Positions 25,469 to 34,283 of a DNA stretch of 64,000 bases are shown here, one piece after another. The stretch lies in assembly GCF_010727475.1 (NCBI RefSeq), contig NZ_AP022567.1, positions 3,348,001 through 3,412,000 of the forward strand, in the 5' to 3' direction. The DNA comes from Mycolicibacterium mageritense. Its GTDB lineage: Bacteria > Actinomycetota > Actinomycetes > Mycobacteriales > Mycobacteriaceae. The notes under the pieces were generated by a model that saw only the letters and a list, made by a program, of their open reading frames with translations, was not told the origin of the DNA and made no database searches. Positions within the stretch are counted from its first letter, which is position 1; every line of letters begins with the position of its first letter. Made by a program: the position numbers and the translations under genes.

Positions 25469-26392
25469 ATGCTGGACGGCGTCCTGTTCTTCCCGGTTAC
25501 CCCGCTCACCGCTGCCGGTGAGGTCGACGTGGACCTGCTCGCGCAGCACGTCGCCAAGGGCGTCGCGGCCGGCCCCGGTGGCGTCTTCATCGGTTGCGGC
25601 ACCGGCGAATTCCACGCGCTGGACCCCGAGGAGATGCGCACCGTGGTCCGCACGGCGGTCGAGGCGGTCGGCGGCCGGGTGCCCGTGTACGCGGGAGCCG
25701 GCGGCTCGGTCGCATCGGCCAAGGCGTTCGCGCGGGTGGCCGCCGAATCCGGCGCCGACGGCTTGCTGCTGCTGCCGCCGTATCTCGTAGAGATGCCGCA
25801 GGCCGGTCTGGTGGCCTACACCCGCGAGGTCAGCGCCGCCACCGAACTGCCGGTCGTGGTCTACAACCGTAACAACGCGCGTTACAACGAGGCGTCGGCC
25901 CTCGAGGTCGCCAAGCTGCCCAACGTGGTCGGATTCAAGGATGGCACAGGCGATCTCGACCAGGTCTCCCGCATCGTGCGGGCCGTCACCGACGCACTGG
26001 AGCCGCTCGGCAAGCCGTTCCAGTTCTTCAACGGCCTGCCCACGGCCGAGGTGTCGCAGCAGGCCTACCGGGCAATCGGTGTGACGCTCTACTCGTCGGC
26101 CACGTTCGCGTTCGCGCCCGACGTCGCCCTTGCCTTCTACCAGGCGCTGGAGACCGGCAACGAGCCGCTCGTCGCGGCCTTGCTGCGCGAGTTCTACCAC
26201 CCGCTGGTCCGGTTGCGCGACACCGTGCCCGGTTACGCGGTGTCACTGATCAAGGCCGGCGTCACGATGGAAGGGATCCCCGCCGGCCCTGTGCGCGCCC
26301 CGCTGGTGGACGCCAGTGCCGAGGACGTCGCCGAACTGCAGCGCATCCTCGCCGCGGGCCGCGCCGTGCTGGCCGACGCCCTGGTGCACTGA
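25469..26392 (+). CDS. kdgD: 5-dehydro-4-deoxyglucarate dehydratase
   Basis: This 307-residue DHDPS/NAL-family aldolase has the Schiff-base Lys157 in VVGFKDGTGDLDQ, Tyr132 in VVVYNRNNARYN, and GCGTGEFHAL near the N-terminus. The NRNN and GEFHAL variants and the setting between a semialdehyde dehydrogenase and a glucarate dehydratase fit KdgD. KdgD converts 5-keto-4-deoxyglucarate to 2-oxoglutarate semialdehyde, CO2 and water. AGGAG precedes the ATG. The stop overlaps the next start by one base (TGATG). It is the only KdgD seen, so it probably serves both dehydratases in the window. Confidence 0.9.
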   Translation: MLDGVLFFPVTPLTAAGEVDVDLLAQHVAKGVAAGPGGVFIGCGTGEFHALDPEEMRTVVRTAVEAVGGRVPVYAGAGGSVASAKAFARVAAESGADGLLLLPPYLVEMPQAGLVAYTREVSAATELPVVVYNRNNARYNEASALEVAKLPNVVGFKDGTGDLDQVSRIVRAVTDALEPLGKPFQFFNGLPTAEVSQQAYRAIGVTLYSSATFAFAPDVALAFYQALETGNEPLVAALLREFYHPLVRLRDTVPGYAVSLIKAGVTMEGIPAGPVRAPLVDASAEDVAELQRILAAGRAVLADALVH

Positions 26393-27651
26393 TGCCGCCG
26401 ATCCGCATCACCGGGGCGCGCATCACGCCCGTCGCGTTCGCCGACCCGCCGCTGCTCAACACCGTCGGGGTGCACCAGCCGTTCGCGCTGCGCGCGATCA
26501 TCCAGCTCGACACCGACGCGGGCTTGACCGGGCTCGGCGAGACCTACGCCGACTCCGTGCACCTGGCGCGCCTGCGCGCCGCGGCCGATGCGATCGCCGG
26601 CCAGGACATCTTTGCGCTGAACGCTATTCGCGCTGCCATCGCCGAGGTGCTGCGGGGTGATGCGGCGGCGGTCGGGACCGCGGGCATGATCACCACGGCC
26701 AGTGCCGTCGACCAGGTGCTGTCACCGTTCGAGGTCGCGTGCCTCGACGTCGCGGGCCAGGCCACGGGGCGTCCCGTGTCGGACCTGCTCGGCGGTGCGG
26801 TGCGCGATGCCGTGCCGTTCAGCGCCTACCTCTTCTACAAGTGGGCCGGGCATCCCGGCGCCGAACCCGACGGCTGGGGTGAGGCACTCGATCCCGACGG
26901 CATCGTCGCACAGGCCCGCCGCATCGTCGACGAATACGGTTTCACCGCAATCAAACTCAAGGGCGGCGTGTTTGCGCCCCAGGAGGAGGCGGCCGCGATC
27001 GAAGCGTTGCGAACCGCATTCCCCGAGCATCCGCTGCGGCTGGACCCGAATGCCGCCTGGACACCCGAGACGTCGCTGAAGGTGGCCGCGCGACTGGCCG
27101 GAGTGCTGGAGTACCTGGAGGATCCGACTCCGGGGCTCGACGGCATGGCCGAGGTCGCGGCGTCGGCCCCGATGCCGCTGGCCACCAACATGTGCGTCGT
27201 CGCGTTCGACCAACTGGCGCCCGCCGTCGCGAAAGGTTCCGTGCGCGTGGTGCTTTCCGACCATCACTACTGGGGCGGGCTGCAGCGGTCCCGGCTGCTG
27301 GCCGGCATCTGCGACACCTTCGGCCTCGGACTGTCCATGCATTCCAACTCGCACCTCAGCATCAGCCTGGCCGCCATGGTGCACCTCGCGGCCGCCACGC
27401 CCAACCTCACCTACGCCTGCGACACCCATTGGCCGTGGAAGACCGAGGACGTCGTGCGACCCGGCGCGCTCGAATTCCGCTCGGGCTCAGTGCCGGTGCC
27501 GACCGGTCCCGGGCTCGGCGTGCAGATCGACGACGACGCCATGGCAGCCCTGCACGAGCAGTACGTGCGCTGTGGCATCACCGACCGCGATGACACCGGA
27601 TACATGCGGACCGTCGACCCGTCTTTCGAGGCCATCAGCCCGCGCTGGTAG
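26392..27651 (+). CDS. Enolase-superfamily sugar-acid dehydratase (glucarate dehydratase-like)
   Basis: This 419-residue member of the mandelate racemase/GlucD group has the base motif KLK (188-190), metal ligands Asp218 (RLDPNAAW), Glu243 (LEDPTPG) and Asn266 (ATNMCV), and the second base Asp290/His317 (LSDHHYWGG; MHSNSHL). All catalytic residues are present. It is shorter than the E. coli-type GudD at 45274 and differs in the N-terminal capping domain, so substrate scope (glucarate, galactarate or idarate) could differ. Operon context with KdgD fixes the product as 5-keto-4-deoxyglucarate. It forms the end of a three-gene leaderless operon. Confidence 0.87.
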   Translation: MPPIRITGARITPVAFADPPLLNTVGVHQPFALRAIIQLDTDAGLTGLGETYADSVHLARLRAAADAIAGQDIFALNAIRAAIAEVLRGDAAAVGTAGMITTASAVDQVLSPFEVACLDVAGQATGRPVSDLLGGAVRDAVPFSAYLFYKWAGHPGAEPDGWGEALDPDGIVAQARRIVDEYGFTAIKLKGGVFAPQEEAAAIEALRTAFPEHPLRLDPNAAWTPETSLKVAARLAGVLEYLEDPTPGLDGMAEVAASAPMPLATNMCVVAFDQLAPAVAKGSVRVVLSDHHYWGGLQRSRLLAGICDTFGLGLSMHSNSHLSISLAAMVHLAAATPNLTYACDTHWPWKTEDVVRPGALEFRSGSVPVPTGPGLGVQIDDDAMAALHEQYVRCGITDRDDTGYMRTVDPSFEAISPRW

Positions 27652-27697
27652 GTGTCGCGGTGCGATCCTGGAGGTTTCCGTCCGCTAGGAGCGCGCC

Positions 27698-28090
27698 ATG
27701 CCACCTTCACGCAGCTACCGCCTTCTCCAGATCGCGCTCGTCGTGTTCGGCGCCGTGATGATCCTGCTCTACCCGCTGGCCGTGGTCTGGCCGGCGGGGT
27801 GGGCATGGCATCACGGCGCGCCGTACGAGTCGAACTACTTCATGATGATCGTCGGCCTGTACGTGACGCTGGGCCTGTTCCTCTGGAACGCGGCGCGCCG
27901 CCCTGAGGCCAATCTCAGCCTGATCTGGTTCACCGTGGCGTCCAGCGTCGTGCATGCCGCGATCATGGCCGTGCAGTCATTCGGCAGCGGCCACCACATG
28001 GGCCACCTCTTGGGCGACGTGCCCGCACTGCTTCTCGCGGCCGTCGTGTTGTCAGGTCTGGTCTGGGCCTCCGGCATCGCGCGCACCTAG
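27698..28090 (+). CDS. Four-helix small membrane protein (DUF6632-like)
   Basis: This 130-residue protein has four hydrophobic helices (about 8-30, 46-62, 72-92 and 100-124), with HHGAPYESNYFMM in the first loop and SGHHMGHLLGD before the last helix. The pattern fits a small actinobacterial DUF family of four-helix membrane proteins. AGGAG precedes ATG 27698. The stop codon interlocks with that of the converging gene on the other strand (CTAG). Function unknown. Confidence 0.7.
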   Translation: MPPSRSYRLLQIALVVFGAVMILLYPLAVVWPAGWAWHHGAPYESNYFMMIVGLYVTLGLFLWNAARRPEANLSLIWFTVASSVVHAAIMAVQSFGSGHHMGHLLGDVPALLLAAVVLSGLVWASGIART

Positions 28091-28527
28091 AACGGTGGCT
28101 TGTCGGGTTCGGGGGGTTCGTTGATCCAGCGCGCGTAGGGGCTGGAACTGAGTTCGTCACCTTTGAACAGGACCAGGCTGGCGCGCATCAGGTTGCGTAT
28201 CATGCCGCGCCCCACAACCTCCGCCACCTGCGGCAACCTATTGGTCAACGACTCGGCCTGCGACACCACCGACGGCGACAAATGCATCGCCGCCCCCACC
28301 TCGGCGACCGTGCGGGCAAACGCCGTCACCAACACGAAGCCCGGATCGTCATCTTCGGCCTCGACCTCGGCGATGTGCCGGTTCAACAGCTCACCGATCA
28401 TCGACATCCGCCACGCCATCATCATGGCCTCGTCAGCCACCGACTCACCGATGCACAACGCCAACTCCCACGATGCATTGTCCTCGAACATATGTTCGAT
28501 CTTGATGCGAAAAGGTATCCCCGACAA
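28087..28527 (-). pseudogene. Truncated DUF222 / 13E12-repeat family remnant
   Basis: This 146-residue frame reads like the N-terminal part of a mycobacterial 13E12/DUF222 protein: FEDNASWELALCIGESVADEAMMMAWRMSMIGELLNRHI, then an acidic linker EAEDDDPGF, then FARTVAEVGAAMHLSPSVVSQAESLTNRLPQVAEVVGRGMI. Full-length members are ~400-500 residues with an HNH nuclease domain. Here the protein ends about 35 residues after the conserved RLPxV segment, and the HNH part is absent. The call as a remnant rests on that pattern. It could instead be a short expressed protein. It lies at the left border of the LacI-controlled block. Confidence 0.55.
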
Positions 28528-28642
28528 GGGAATCCTCTACTGACATCACTGTCGAATGGCCTGCTTCCCGAACGGCGCCTGCCCCGGCCCACGCCGAAGT
28601 GCTAGGGCTTCTGCGTCGGCATCCACTGCCGCTGCCCCATGT

Positions 28643-28683
28643 TGCCGAACCGATTTGGCACCGGCTACGCGCGTCCGTATCCT
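28643..28683 (+). promoter_or_regulatory. Promoter with LacI-type operator upstream of prenyl synthase-lacI
   Basis: TGCCGAACCGATTTGGCA (28643-28660) matches 16 of 18 bases of the perfect palindrome found at 34341. Its right end overlaps a -35 TTGGCA (28655-28660), followed 17 bp later by -10 TATCCT (28678-28683). An AGAAGGG ribosome site precedes the GTG start at 28721. Operator over the -35 implies repression, and because lacI is in this operon, autoregulation. Confidence 0.78.
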
Positions 28684-28720
28684 GGTATGACTCCTCGCAC
28701 GCACCGGAGAAGGGATCTGT

Positions 28721-29740
28721 GTGACGACGCCCGTTGCCCTCGTACGAGACGCGGAACCGTTCTCCCCGGAGTTGATCGACGCACACGTCGTGCGCGTCGC
28801 CGAGGAGCTCAAGGTTCGGATATCCGAGCGGATCGGGCACATCCCGCTCGCGGTTGACGATCCAACGTCCGTCATCGATGCGCTGTCGGGTGGAAAGCAC
28901 CTGCGCGCACGGACACTTTTCCTCGTAGCCCACTCGTTCGGTGGGCCTGATGTGTGCTTCGCCGCGGATGCAGCTGTCGCACTCGAGTTGCTCCACACCG
29001 CGTCGCTCGTTCACGACGACATCATCGACGGGTCCAGCTTTCGCCGCGGGCAGCCATCACTGCACTCCGCGGCGGATGAGGCCACCGCGATCCTGATTGC
29101 CGATCTACTGATCGCTCTCTCGTTCGAAACCGCGGCAGTCCTCGGAGAGCGCGCCGTTGCTCCGCTGGCCCGTGCGTTCGGGCAGCTCTGCAAGGGCCAG
29201 TTGCTGGAACCGACGCTCGAATGGAGCGCCGACGCCCAGCCTGGAATCGAGGACTATGCGACGCTCAAGACCGGCGTGCTTTTCGGGGCGGCCTTCGAAC
29301 TAGGCGGCATGGCAGCCTCTTGCGATGCGGCCTCCCAGCATTGCTTCCGTGAGTCAGGCCAGCGGCTCGGCCTGGCATTTCAGCTGACCGACGATCTTCT
29401 CGATGTCCGCGACGACGCTCTGAACCTCGGCAAGGATCAGGGTGCGGATCTCCGCAACGGAGTGCCGACGCTTCCGATCTGGAGCGCATACCGGCGTCTC
29501 GTCGATCGTGGCGAAACCCGTTCGGCCTCAGACCCGTCGCTGCGTGACCGCCTGGCAGGCGAGGCGGGTTCGGATCGCACACTTCATTTCACGAAGGAGC
29601 GGATCCGGGCTCTGATCCAGCAGGCCCTGGCGTTGTTGCCGCCGGCGAAGTCACCTCAGGTGCTCGATCTCACGGTGGCCACCGTGCTGGCCGATCTCGA
29701 CCAATTCACGGGCGCGGATTCCGAATCAGAGATGCTGTGA
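28721..29740 (+). CDS. Trans-isoprenyl diphosphate synthase (polyprenyl synthetase family)
   Basis: This 339-residue all-helical prenyltransferase has GGKHLRA (57-63), the first aspartate-rich motif DDIID (99-103) followed by RRGQPSLH, and the second motif DDLLD (224-228) with QLTDD. These bind Mg2+, the allylic diphosphate and isopentenyl diphosphate. The class is certain. Chain length (geranylgeranyl or longer) cannot be fixed. A GTG start at 28721 is used. It overlaps the lacI start by 4 bases (GTGA) and is therefore tied to a regulator that also marks transport and amide-hydrolysis genes. No terpene cyclase or quinone gene is near, so its job in this block is unexplained. Confidence 0.88.
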   Translation: MTTPVALVRDAEPFSPELIDAHVVRVAEELKVRISERIGHIPLAVDDPTSVIDALSGGKHLRARTLFLVAHSFGGPDVCFAADAAVALELLHTASLVHDDIIDGSSFRRGQPSLHSAADEATAILIADLLIALSFETAAVLGERAVAPLARAFGQLCKGQLLEPTLEWSADAQPGIEDYATLKTGVLFGAAFELGGMAASCDAASQHCFRESGQRLGLAFQLTDDLLDVRDDALNLGKDQGADLRNGVPTLPIWSAYRRLVDRGETRSASDPSLRDRLAGEAGSDRTLHFTKERIRALIQQALALLPPAKSPQVLDLTVATVLADLDQFTGADSESEML

Positions 29741-30753
29741 AAGCCCGCCGCATCACCATCAAGGACGTCGCATCCGAAGCAGGCGTCTCGATCGCGACGG
29801 CGTCAGAGTCGTTGAACGGAAAGGGACGCGTCGCGGCTGCTACCCGTCAGAACGTGATCGACGTCGCCAATCGCCTGGGATACACGGCGAATCGGGTGGC
29901 CAAGAGTTTGAACGCAGGCAGAACCGGTTCACTCGTCCTGACCGTGTCCCCCATGGCAGTACAGTCGTCGACCGCCGATCTGCAGCCCGAATGGGATATC
30001 GAGTATTACTTCAGAGTTCTCAACGGGGCGAGTGCAGAAGCGTTCCAGCGCGGGTTCCTGCTCTCCATGCTGCCCTCGCACTTGTCCTCACAGGCGTTCC
30101 TCTCGGCGGCCGACGGCCTCATCGTCGTCGACCCGAGCGACGACGACGAGCTACTCGCACAGGTTGCCCAAGCGGGTTTGGCATGCGTCACCATCGGCCG
30201 GAACTCCGGTGAGTTCAGCTGGGTGGACAACGACTTCTCCACGGGTACGACGACCGCTCTGGGACATCTGGACGCGGTGCGTGGCTCGCGAACGGCGTTG
30301 TTCCTGAGCGAGACCAGCTCTTCCTATGTGCGGGACGAACTCTCCGCGTATCTCGATTGGTGCTCGTCGGTTTCGCTCGACCCGATCATCATCCGCTCGC
30401 CGGGTCCGCGGGTGGACGAAGCCGAGCCGGTGATCCGGGCGGCGCTCGCCTCACCCGATCGCCGATTCGATGCGGTGCTCGCCACTCTCGACACGCTGGC
30501 GTTCGCCACCGAGCGAAGCGCGCACCTGCTCGGGCTCGACGTCCCGCAGGATCTTCAGGTGGTGAGCCTCTCGGACAGTCGCTACCTCGATTACGGTCTG
30601 CAGAAGCCCATCACCGCGCTCGATCTGCACCCGGTGCGGCTGGGCCAGGTTGCGGTCGACCTGCTTGTCGAGACGCTGGACGGAGCGGCCGGCCGACGAC
30701 GCGAACTCGTGAACACATCGCTGACCGTTCGGGAATCGACACTCGCAGAATGA
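29737..30753 (+). CDS. LacI family transcriptional regulator
   Basis: This 338-residue protein has a LacI DNA-binding domain, ITIKDVASEAGVSIATASESLNGKGRVAAATRQNVIDVANRLGYTANRVAKSL, including the hinge helix. A periplasmic-binding-protein-like effector domain follows (about 65-335). GTG at 29737 overlaps the prenyl synthase stop. Four sequences related to TGCCGAAACGATTCGGCA occur within 6 kb (28643, 32337, 32391, 34341), at or near promoters of this operon, the permease, the nitrilase and the agmatinase. CG-centred or near-CG palindromes of this kind are typical LacI operators. The effector is unknown; a guanidino compound or amide carried by the permease is a reasonable guess. Confidence 0.9.
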   Translation: MKARRITIKDVASEAGVSIATASESLNGKGRVAAATRQNVIDVANRLGYTANRVAKSLNAGRTGSLVLTVSPMAVQSSTADLQPEWDIEYYFRVLNGASAEAFQRGFLLSMLPSHLSSQAFLSAADGLIVVDPSDDDELLAQVAQAGLACVTIGRNSGEFSWVDNDFSTGTTTALGHLDAVRGSRTALFLSETSSSYVRDELSAYLDWCSSVSLDPIIIRSPGPRVDEAEPVIRAALASPDRRFDAVLATLDTLAFATERSAHLLGLDVPQDLQVVSLSDSRYLDYGLQKPITALDLHPVRLGQVAVDLLVETLDGAAGRRRELVNTSLTVRESTLAE

Positions 30754-30759
30754 CATTCG

Positions 30760-32283
30760 TCACACCGCCTCGGTGCTGGTGGTGCAGTTTCGCAAGTCGC
30801 GGTCTTCGGGCTGTGCTTCGCGCTCCGGTTCGTCGTCGGCAGACTCGTCGCGTTCGACGATCACAATCGTCTGACCCGTCGAAGCCGCGAGCAGCCTCTT
30901 TCGATGCACCCAGCCTTCCACCACCACACCGAGAAGGCCGACCGCGACCGCTCCGATGATCGTGGACCAATCACTGGCCCAACCACCGCCGGTCTCCCGC
31001 GGCCACGCGACATTGACGATCTGAAATACCAGCCACCACAGTGCGATCCAACCTATGACGCGTCCCGCCCGTCCCAAGAAGAGGTCGGGCCCGTCGTGCC
31101 ATTGGCCGCGGACCCGCGCGATGGCCAAGCCGAGGATGGGGAAGAAGAACGAGATGAAGAACCCAACCGACGAGAAGGAGATCAGCGCCATCTGAATGCC
31201 CTCGCTCTGGAACGGGATGAAGAGCGCCACCGCGATCAGCGCTGTCACCACGACCGCCTTGCGCGGCAGCCCGGTTGCGCCGGAAAGGCCTGTGAGGAAT
31301 CGGGCGAATGGCAGTTCTCCGTTCCGCGCTGTGGCCCAGACGATTCGGGAGACCGTGATCTGAATGGTCATGAGGCTCGCAGCGAAGGCGATGACGAAAA
31401 GGGCGAGAATGCCACGGAATACGGGCTCGGGAAGCGCGCCGGCCATGATGGCGACGGCCGGATCCGCGGCGGTCTCGGGGTTTTGCAGGAACTGCTCGCT
31501 CGGCACCGCGAGGGTGAACGCGAGCGTGCTGAATACGACGATGCTCATGATGGCGAAGAACGAGACCACCATCGCGCGCGGCACTGCCCTCTTGGGGCGC
31601 TTGACCTCCTCGGCGATCGAGCTGGCGCTCTCGAATCCGATAGCGAAGTAGCTCGAGAAGGCAATCGCCATCACGAGCGGAGCCGAGAACAGCACCCCCT
31701 GGTGGTCGGGGAGCGCGGCAGGCGACAGGTACTCGAGCCCCTGGTGGCGGTCGAACATGAGCAGCCAGATCGCAACCCCGACCGAGCCGACGGCCTCGGC
31801 GACGATCACCGCGACCATGAGGATCTTGATGAACACGCGCCCGGCGAGGTTCACCAGCGTGCTGAACGCGAGAACCGCGACCGCCAACCACGTGACGAGC
31901 CCATGATCGACTCCCGAGAGGTCGAAGATGGGTGGGATCAGGACCGCGCCGGCGTATGCGACCGCAGGAAGCGTGATCAGCAATGTCCAGATGTAGGTCC
32001 ACGACGCGAACCAGCCATAGCGAGAACCCAGGAGGCGGCGCGACCACTGATAGATGCCACCGGAATCCGCCCACTTGGAGGCGAGTACGCCGAGCGTGAG
32101 CACCACGACGAACTGGCCGGCGAACAGGATGAGCCCGCCCCAGATGAACGCGGGCCCCGTCGTCGCCAGGCCGACACCGAGAACGCTGTAGACGGCAACG
32201 ATCGGCGAGACGAACGCGAACGCGACGGACAGAGCGGAAAACATGGTGAACTCTCTCTTCATCACCATCGGCGCCTCGGCCAT
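30760..32283 (-). CDS. APC family amino acid/amine permease
   Basis: This 507-residue protein has 12 predicted transmembrane helices and APC hallmarks: FTMFSALSVAFAFVSPIVAVYSVLGVGLATTGPAFIWGG in helix 1, GIYQWSRRLLG, and FSSYFAIGFESASSIAEEVKRPKRAVPRAM in the TM6 region. The C-terminus is acidic and polar. AAGGGAGCACT before ATG 32283 sets the start. It resembles permeases for amines, GABA or other amino acids. It is divergent from the nitrilase gene and next to an agmatinase, so uptake of a guanidino- or amide-containing amine is likely. The promoter carries the LacI operator. Confidence 0.86.
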   Translation of the reverse strand: MAEAPMVMKREFTMFSALSVAFAFVSPIVAVYSVLGVGLATTGPAFIWGGLILFAGQFVVVLTLGVLASKWADSGGIYQWSRRLLGSRYGWFASWTYIWTLLITLPAVAYAGAVLIPPIFDLSGVDHGLVTWLAVAVLAFSTLVNLAGRVFIKILMVAVIVAEAVGSVGVAIWLLMFDRHQGLEYLSPAALPDHQGVLFSAPLVMAIAFSSYFAIGFESASSIAEEVKRPKRAVPRAMVVSFFAIMSIVVFSTLAFTLAVPSEQFLQNPETAADPAVAIMAGALPEPVFRGILALFVIAFAASLMTIQITVSRIVWATARNGELPFARFLTGLSGATGLPRKAVVVTALIAVALFIPFQSEGIQMALISFSSVGFFISFFFPILGLAIARVRGQWHDGPDLFLGRAGRVIGWIALWWLVFQIVNVAWPRETGGGWASDWSTIIGAVAVGLLGVVVEGWVHRKRLLAASTGQTIVIVERDESADDEPEREAQPEDRDLRNCTTSTEAV

Positions 32284-32326
32284 AGTGCTCCCTTGATCCA
32301 CGAGACGAAGACATGTAGCGGCGCTC

Positions 32327-32355
32327 ACACTACGGAAGCCGAAACGTTTTGACAA
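32327..32355 (-). promoter_or_regulatory. Permease promoter with LacI operator in the spacer
   Basis: Reading leftwards, TTGTCA (32355-32350) and TAGTGT (32332-32327) are 17 bp apart. The spacer and -35 hold CCGAAACGTTTTGACA, which matches 14 of 18 bases of the operator palindrome when aligned at 32337-32354. A repressor bound there would block the promoter directly. Confidence 0.72.
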
Positions 32356-32390
32356 CCCGGCGTTAAAGTGCTGTTGGAACCGCATTCATT

Positions 32391-32408
32391 CCTCGAAACG
32401 ATTCACGC
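32391..32408 (+). promoter_or_regulatory. Weaker LacI-type half operator upstream of the nitrilase gene
   Basis: CGAAACGATTC (32394-32404) reproduces the operator core and left arm, but the right arm is degenerate (11 of 18 bases over 32391-32408). It lies 46 bp before the nitrilase ATG and is centred about 54 bp from the permease operator, so two repressor dimers could co-operate across the divergent region. Confidence 0.5.
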
Positions 32409-32450
32409 GACACCTGACCTTCTCTGCACCCCATAGAGATCGGAACCTCA

Positions 32451-33233
32451 ATGACGCCATCAAAAACTCTGCGACTCACAGTGATTCAAGAAGCGCCCGG
32501 CTCCCGTGATCTTGAACGCAACATTTCTCGGATCCGAGAGGGCATCGCTGCGGCGTGCGAAACGGATCTGATCGTCTTCCCGGAGCTCTTCCTGTCGGGG
32601 TACCAGACGAGCGCACTCGCAGAAATCGCGCTACAGCGCGATGATCCCCGGATCGCATCACTCGCGGATTGCTGTCGTACGACGGGTACAGCACTGTTGA
32701 CCGGTTACGTCGAGGACGGCCCCGGAGGCTTTTTCGATTCTTATCTGGCCATCGACCGAGACGGCACCGTCAACGAGCCCATTCGCAAAACGCACCTGTT
32801 CGGGGCTGAACGCGAGGCATTTCTCAGCGGCGATGTGCTCGCACCGGTGACCCTCTGTGACACCAAGATCGGCGTGCTGAACTGTTTCGAACTCGAGTTC
32901 CCCGAGGTGTCCCGCACTCTCGTGCTTCGCGGGGCCGAGCTCCTTGTCGCGGGCTCGGCCAACATGCACCCCTACGAGCGCGATCATCTCATCGCCGCGA
33001 CTTCACGCGCACTGGAGAATCGCGTCCCGCTGGCGTACGCGAACCGAATCGGGGCGGAATCAGGGCACCGCTTCTGCGGATCGAGCCGGATCGTCGACCG
33101 CGACGGCACGGTGCTGGCTGCGCTCGACTCCGTTGAGACCGGCAGTGCGACTGCGGATGTGGAAGTGGATTTGCGCAGCGGGGGAGCGACAGACATGCTC
33201 GGCCAGCGCCGCCCCGAACTCTACGAATCGTAG
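32451..33233 (+). CDS. Nitrilase-superfamily carbon-nitrogen hydrolase
   Basis: This 260-residue amidase of the CN-hydrolase fold has the complete Glu-Lys-Cys triad: Glu45 (FPELFLSGYQ), Lys113 (IRKTHLFGAERE) and Cys145 (VLNCFELEFPEVSR). The length matches the omega-amidase/N-carbamoyl-type branches better than true nitrilases (~330 residues). With an agmatinase-like ureohydrolase and an amine permease beside it, hydrolysis of an amide or carbamoyl group formed in amine catabolism is likely. The exact substrate is not readable. A LacI-like site lies upstream, and the gene is convergent with the ureohydrolase. Confidence 0.87.
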   Translation: MTPSKTLRLTVIQEAPGSRDLERNISRIREGIAAACETDLIVFPELFLSGYQTSALAEIALQRDDPRIASLADCCRTTGTALLTGYVEDGPGGFFDSYLAIDRDGTVNEPIRKTHLFGAEREAFLSGDVLAPVTLCDTKIGVLNCFELEFPEVSRTLVLRGAELLVAGSANMHPYERDHLIAATSRALENRVPLAYANRIGAESGHRFCGSSRIVDRDGTVLAALDSVETGSATADVEVDLRSGGATDMLGQRRPELYES

Positions 33234-33271
33234 GTGGAGGCGACGCCGGCTTCGCACACACGGACGTCGAT

Positions 33272-34261
33272 TCAGCCGACCTTGACCGGCGTGCTGGGGG
33301 AGTCTGCGTGAAATGCGAGCGCCTCCAGCACGATCCGGCCGGCGATCAGCTGAGTTCGGGTCGAATGGTCATGCGCGGGAAGTGCCTCAGCGACATCGAT
33401 GCCGATCAATCCAGCAGGAGAGATGCCTCGAACGATTTCCAGCGCCTCCCGCATGGTCATACCGCCAGGAGTCGGCGCGCAGGTTCCCGGCGCGTAGGCG
33501 GCGTCGAGTGAATCGACGTCGAAGGTCAGATAGAACCCTTCCTCGCCGACCCGCTCGAGAATCTGATCGACGACCCAGGCGGCCCCGTGCTCCCAGATGT
33601 CCTCAAGCCAGATCACCCGAATGCCTTGGTCTCGGCAGTATTTCAGCTCCGTCTTCGGGTTCATCCACCCGCTGATTCCGACGAGCACGATCTTCGAAGG
33701 ATCGTAGCCGTTGTCGACCGCACGTGTGATCGTGCAGCAGTGATTCAGTTCCTCACCTCCGACGTGCGGTGCGGCATCGAGGTGTGTGTCGAACTGAACC
33801 CAGCCCGGGCTCGTTCCCACTCGCTTGGCGGCCTTGCCGACCGGAATGCTCACCGAATGGTCACCGCCGAAGACCACGGGAATCGCTCCGCCTGCCACGA
33901 TCTCGGCGATATCAGCCTCCACCCGCTCGAAGGTTTTCACGGTGTTTCCGAGGGCCACTTTGCAGTCGCCGCCGTCGGCGAGTGGAAGGTGCGCGAAGAG
34001 GTCGAAGTCGTAGGTCGCCTGGAAGTTCGTGAACTGCACCGACGTTTCGCGAATCGCCCGAGGTCCGTAGTTCGCGCCGCTTCGGCTGATCGTCGTCGCG
34101 TCGAACGGAAATCCGTATACGACGGCCTTCGTTCCGGACGCTCTGATCACGTCGCGGTCGAGTTCGATGCTCGGCACACCCATAAAGGTTCCGCCGTGGC
34201 CCCCGTGCAGGAGGCCGCTCCACATCGTCTCGTCGAACGAGCCGACAGTCACTTCGGTCAT
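33272..34261 (-). CDS. Agmatinase / guanidino-acid ureohydrolase
   Basis: This 329-residue arginase-family enzyme has the binuclear manganese ligands His135 (GGDHS), Asp158, His160 and Asp162 (FDTHLDA), and Asp248 and Asp250 (FDVDSLD), followed by APGTCAPTPGG. All six metal ligands are present. The family splits agmatine, guanidinobutyrate or related compounds into urea and an amine. Which one cannot be told, and no urease gene is in the window. GAGGAAAG precedes ATG 34261. A perfect LacI operator lies 80 bp upstream, and two further palindromes lie in between. Confidence 0.88.
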   Translation of the reverse strand: MTEVTVGSFDETMWSGLLHGGHGGTFMGVPSIELDRDVIRASGTKAVVYGFPFDATTISRSGANYGPRAIRETSVQFTNFQATYDFDLFAHLPLADGGDCKVALGNTVKTFERVEADIAEIVAGGAIPVVFGGDHSVSIPVGKAAKRVGTSPGWVQFDTHLDAAPHVGGEELNHCCTITRAVDNGYDPSKIVLVGISGWMNPKTELKYCRDQGIRVIWLEDIWEHGAAWVVDQILERVGEEGFYLTFDVDSLDAAYAPGTCAPTPGGMTMREALEIVRGISPAGLIGIDVAEALPAHDHSTRTQLIAGRIVLEALAFHADSPSTPVKVG

Positions 34262-34283
34262 GCTTTCCTCACTTCTCTTTGCC

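Noticed and set aside
30904..32352. Long plus-strand frame opposite the APC permease
   Set aside because: Charged His/Asp/Arg-rich text antisense to transmembrane helices; no motif and no ribosome site.
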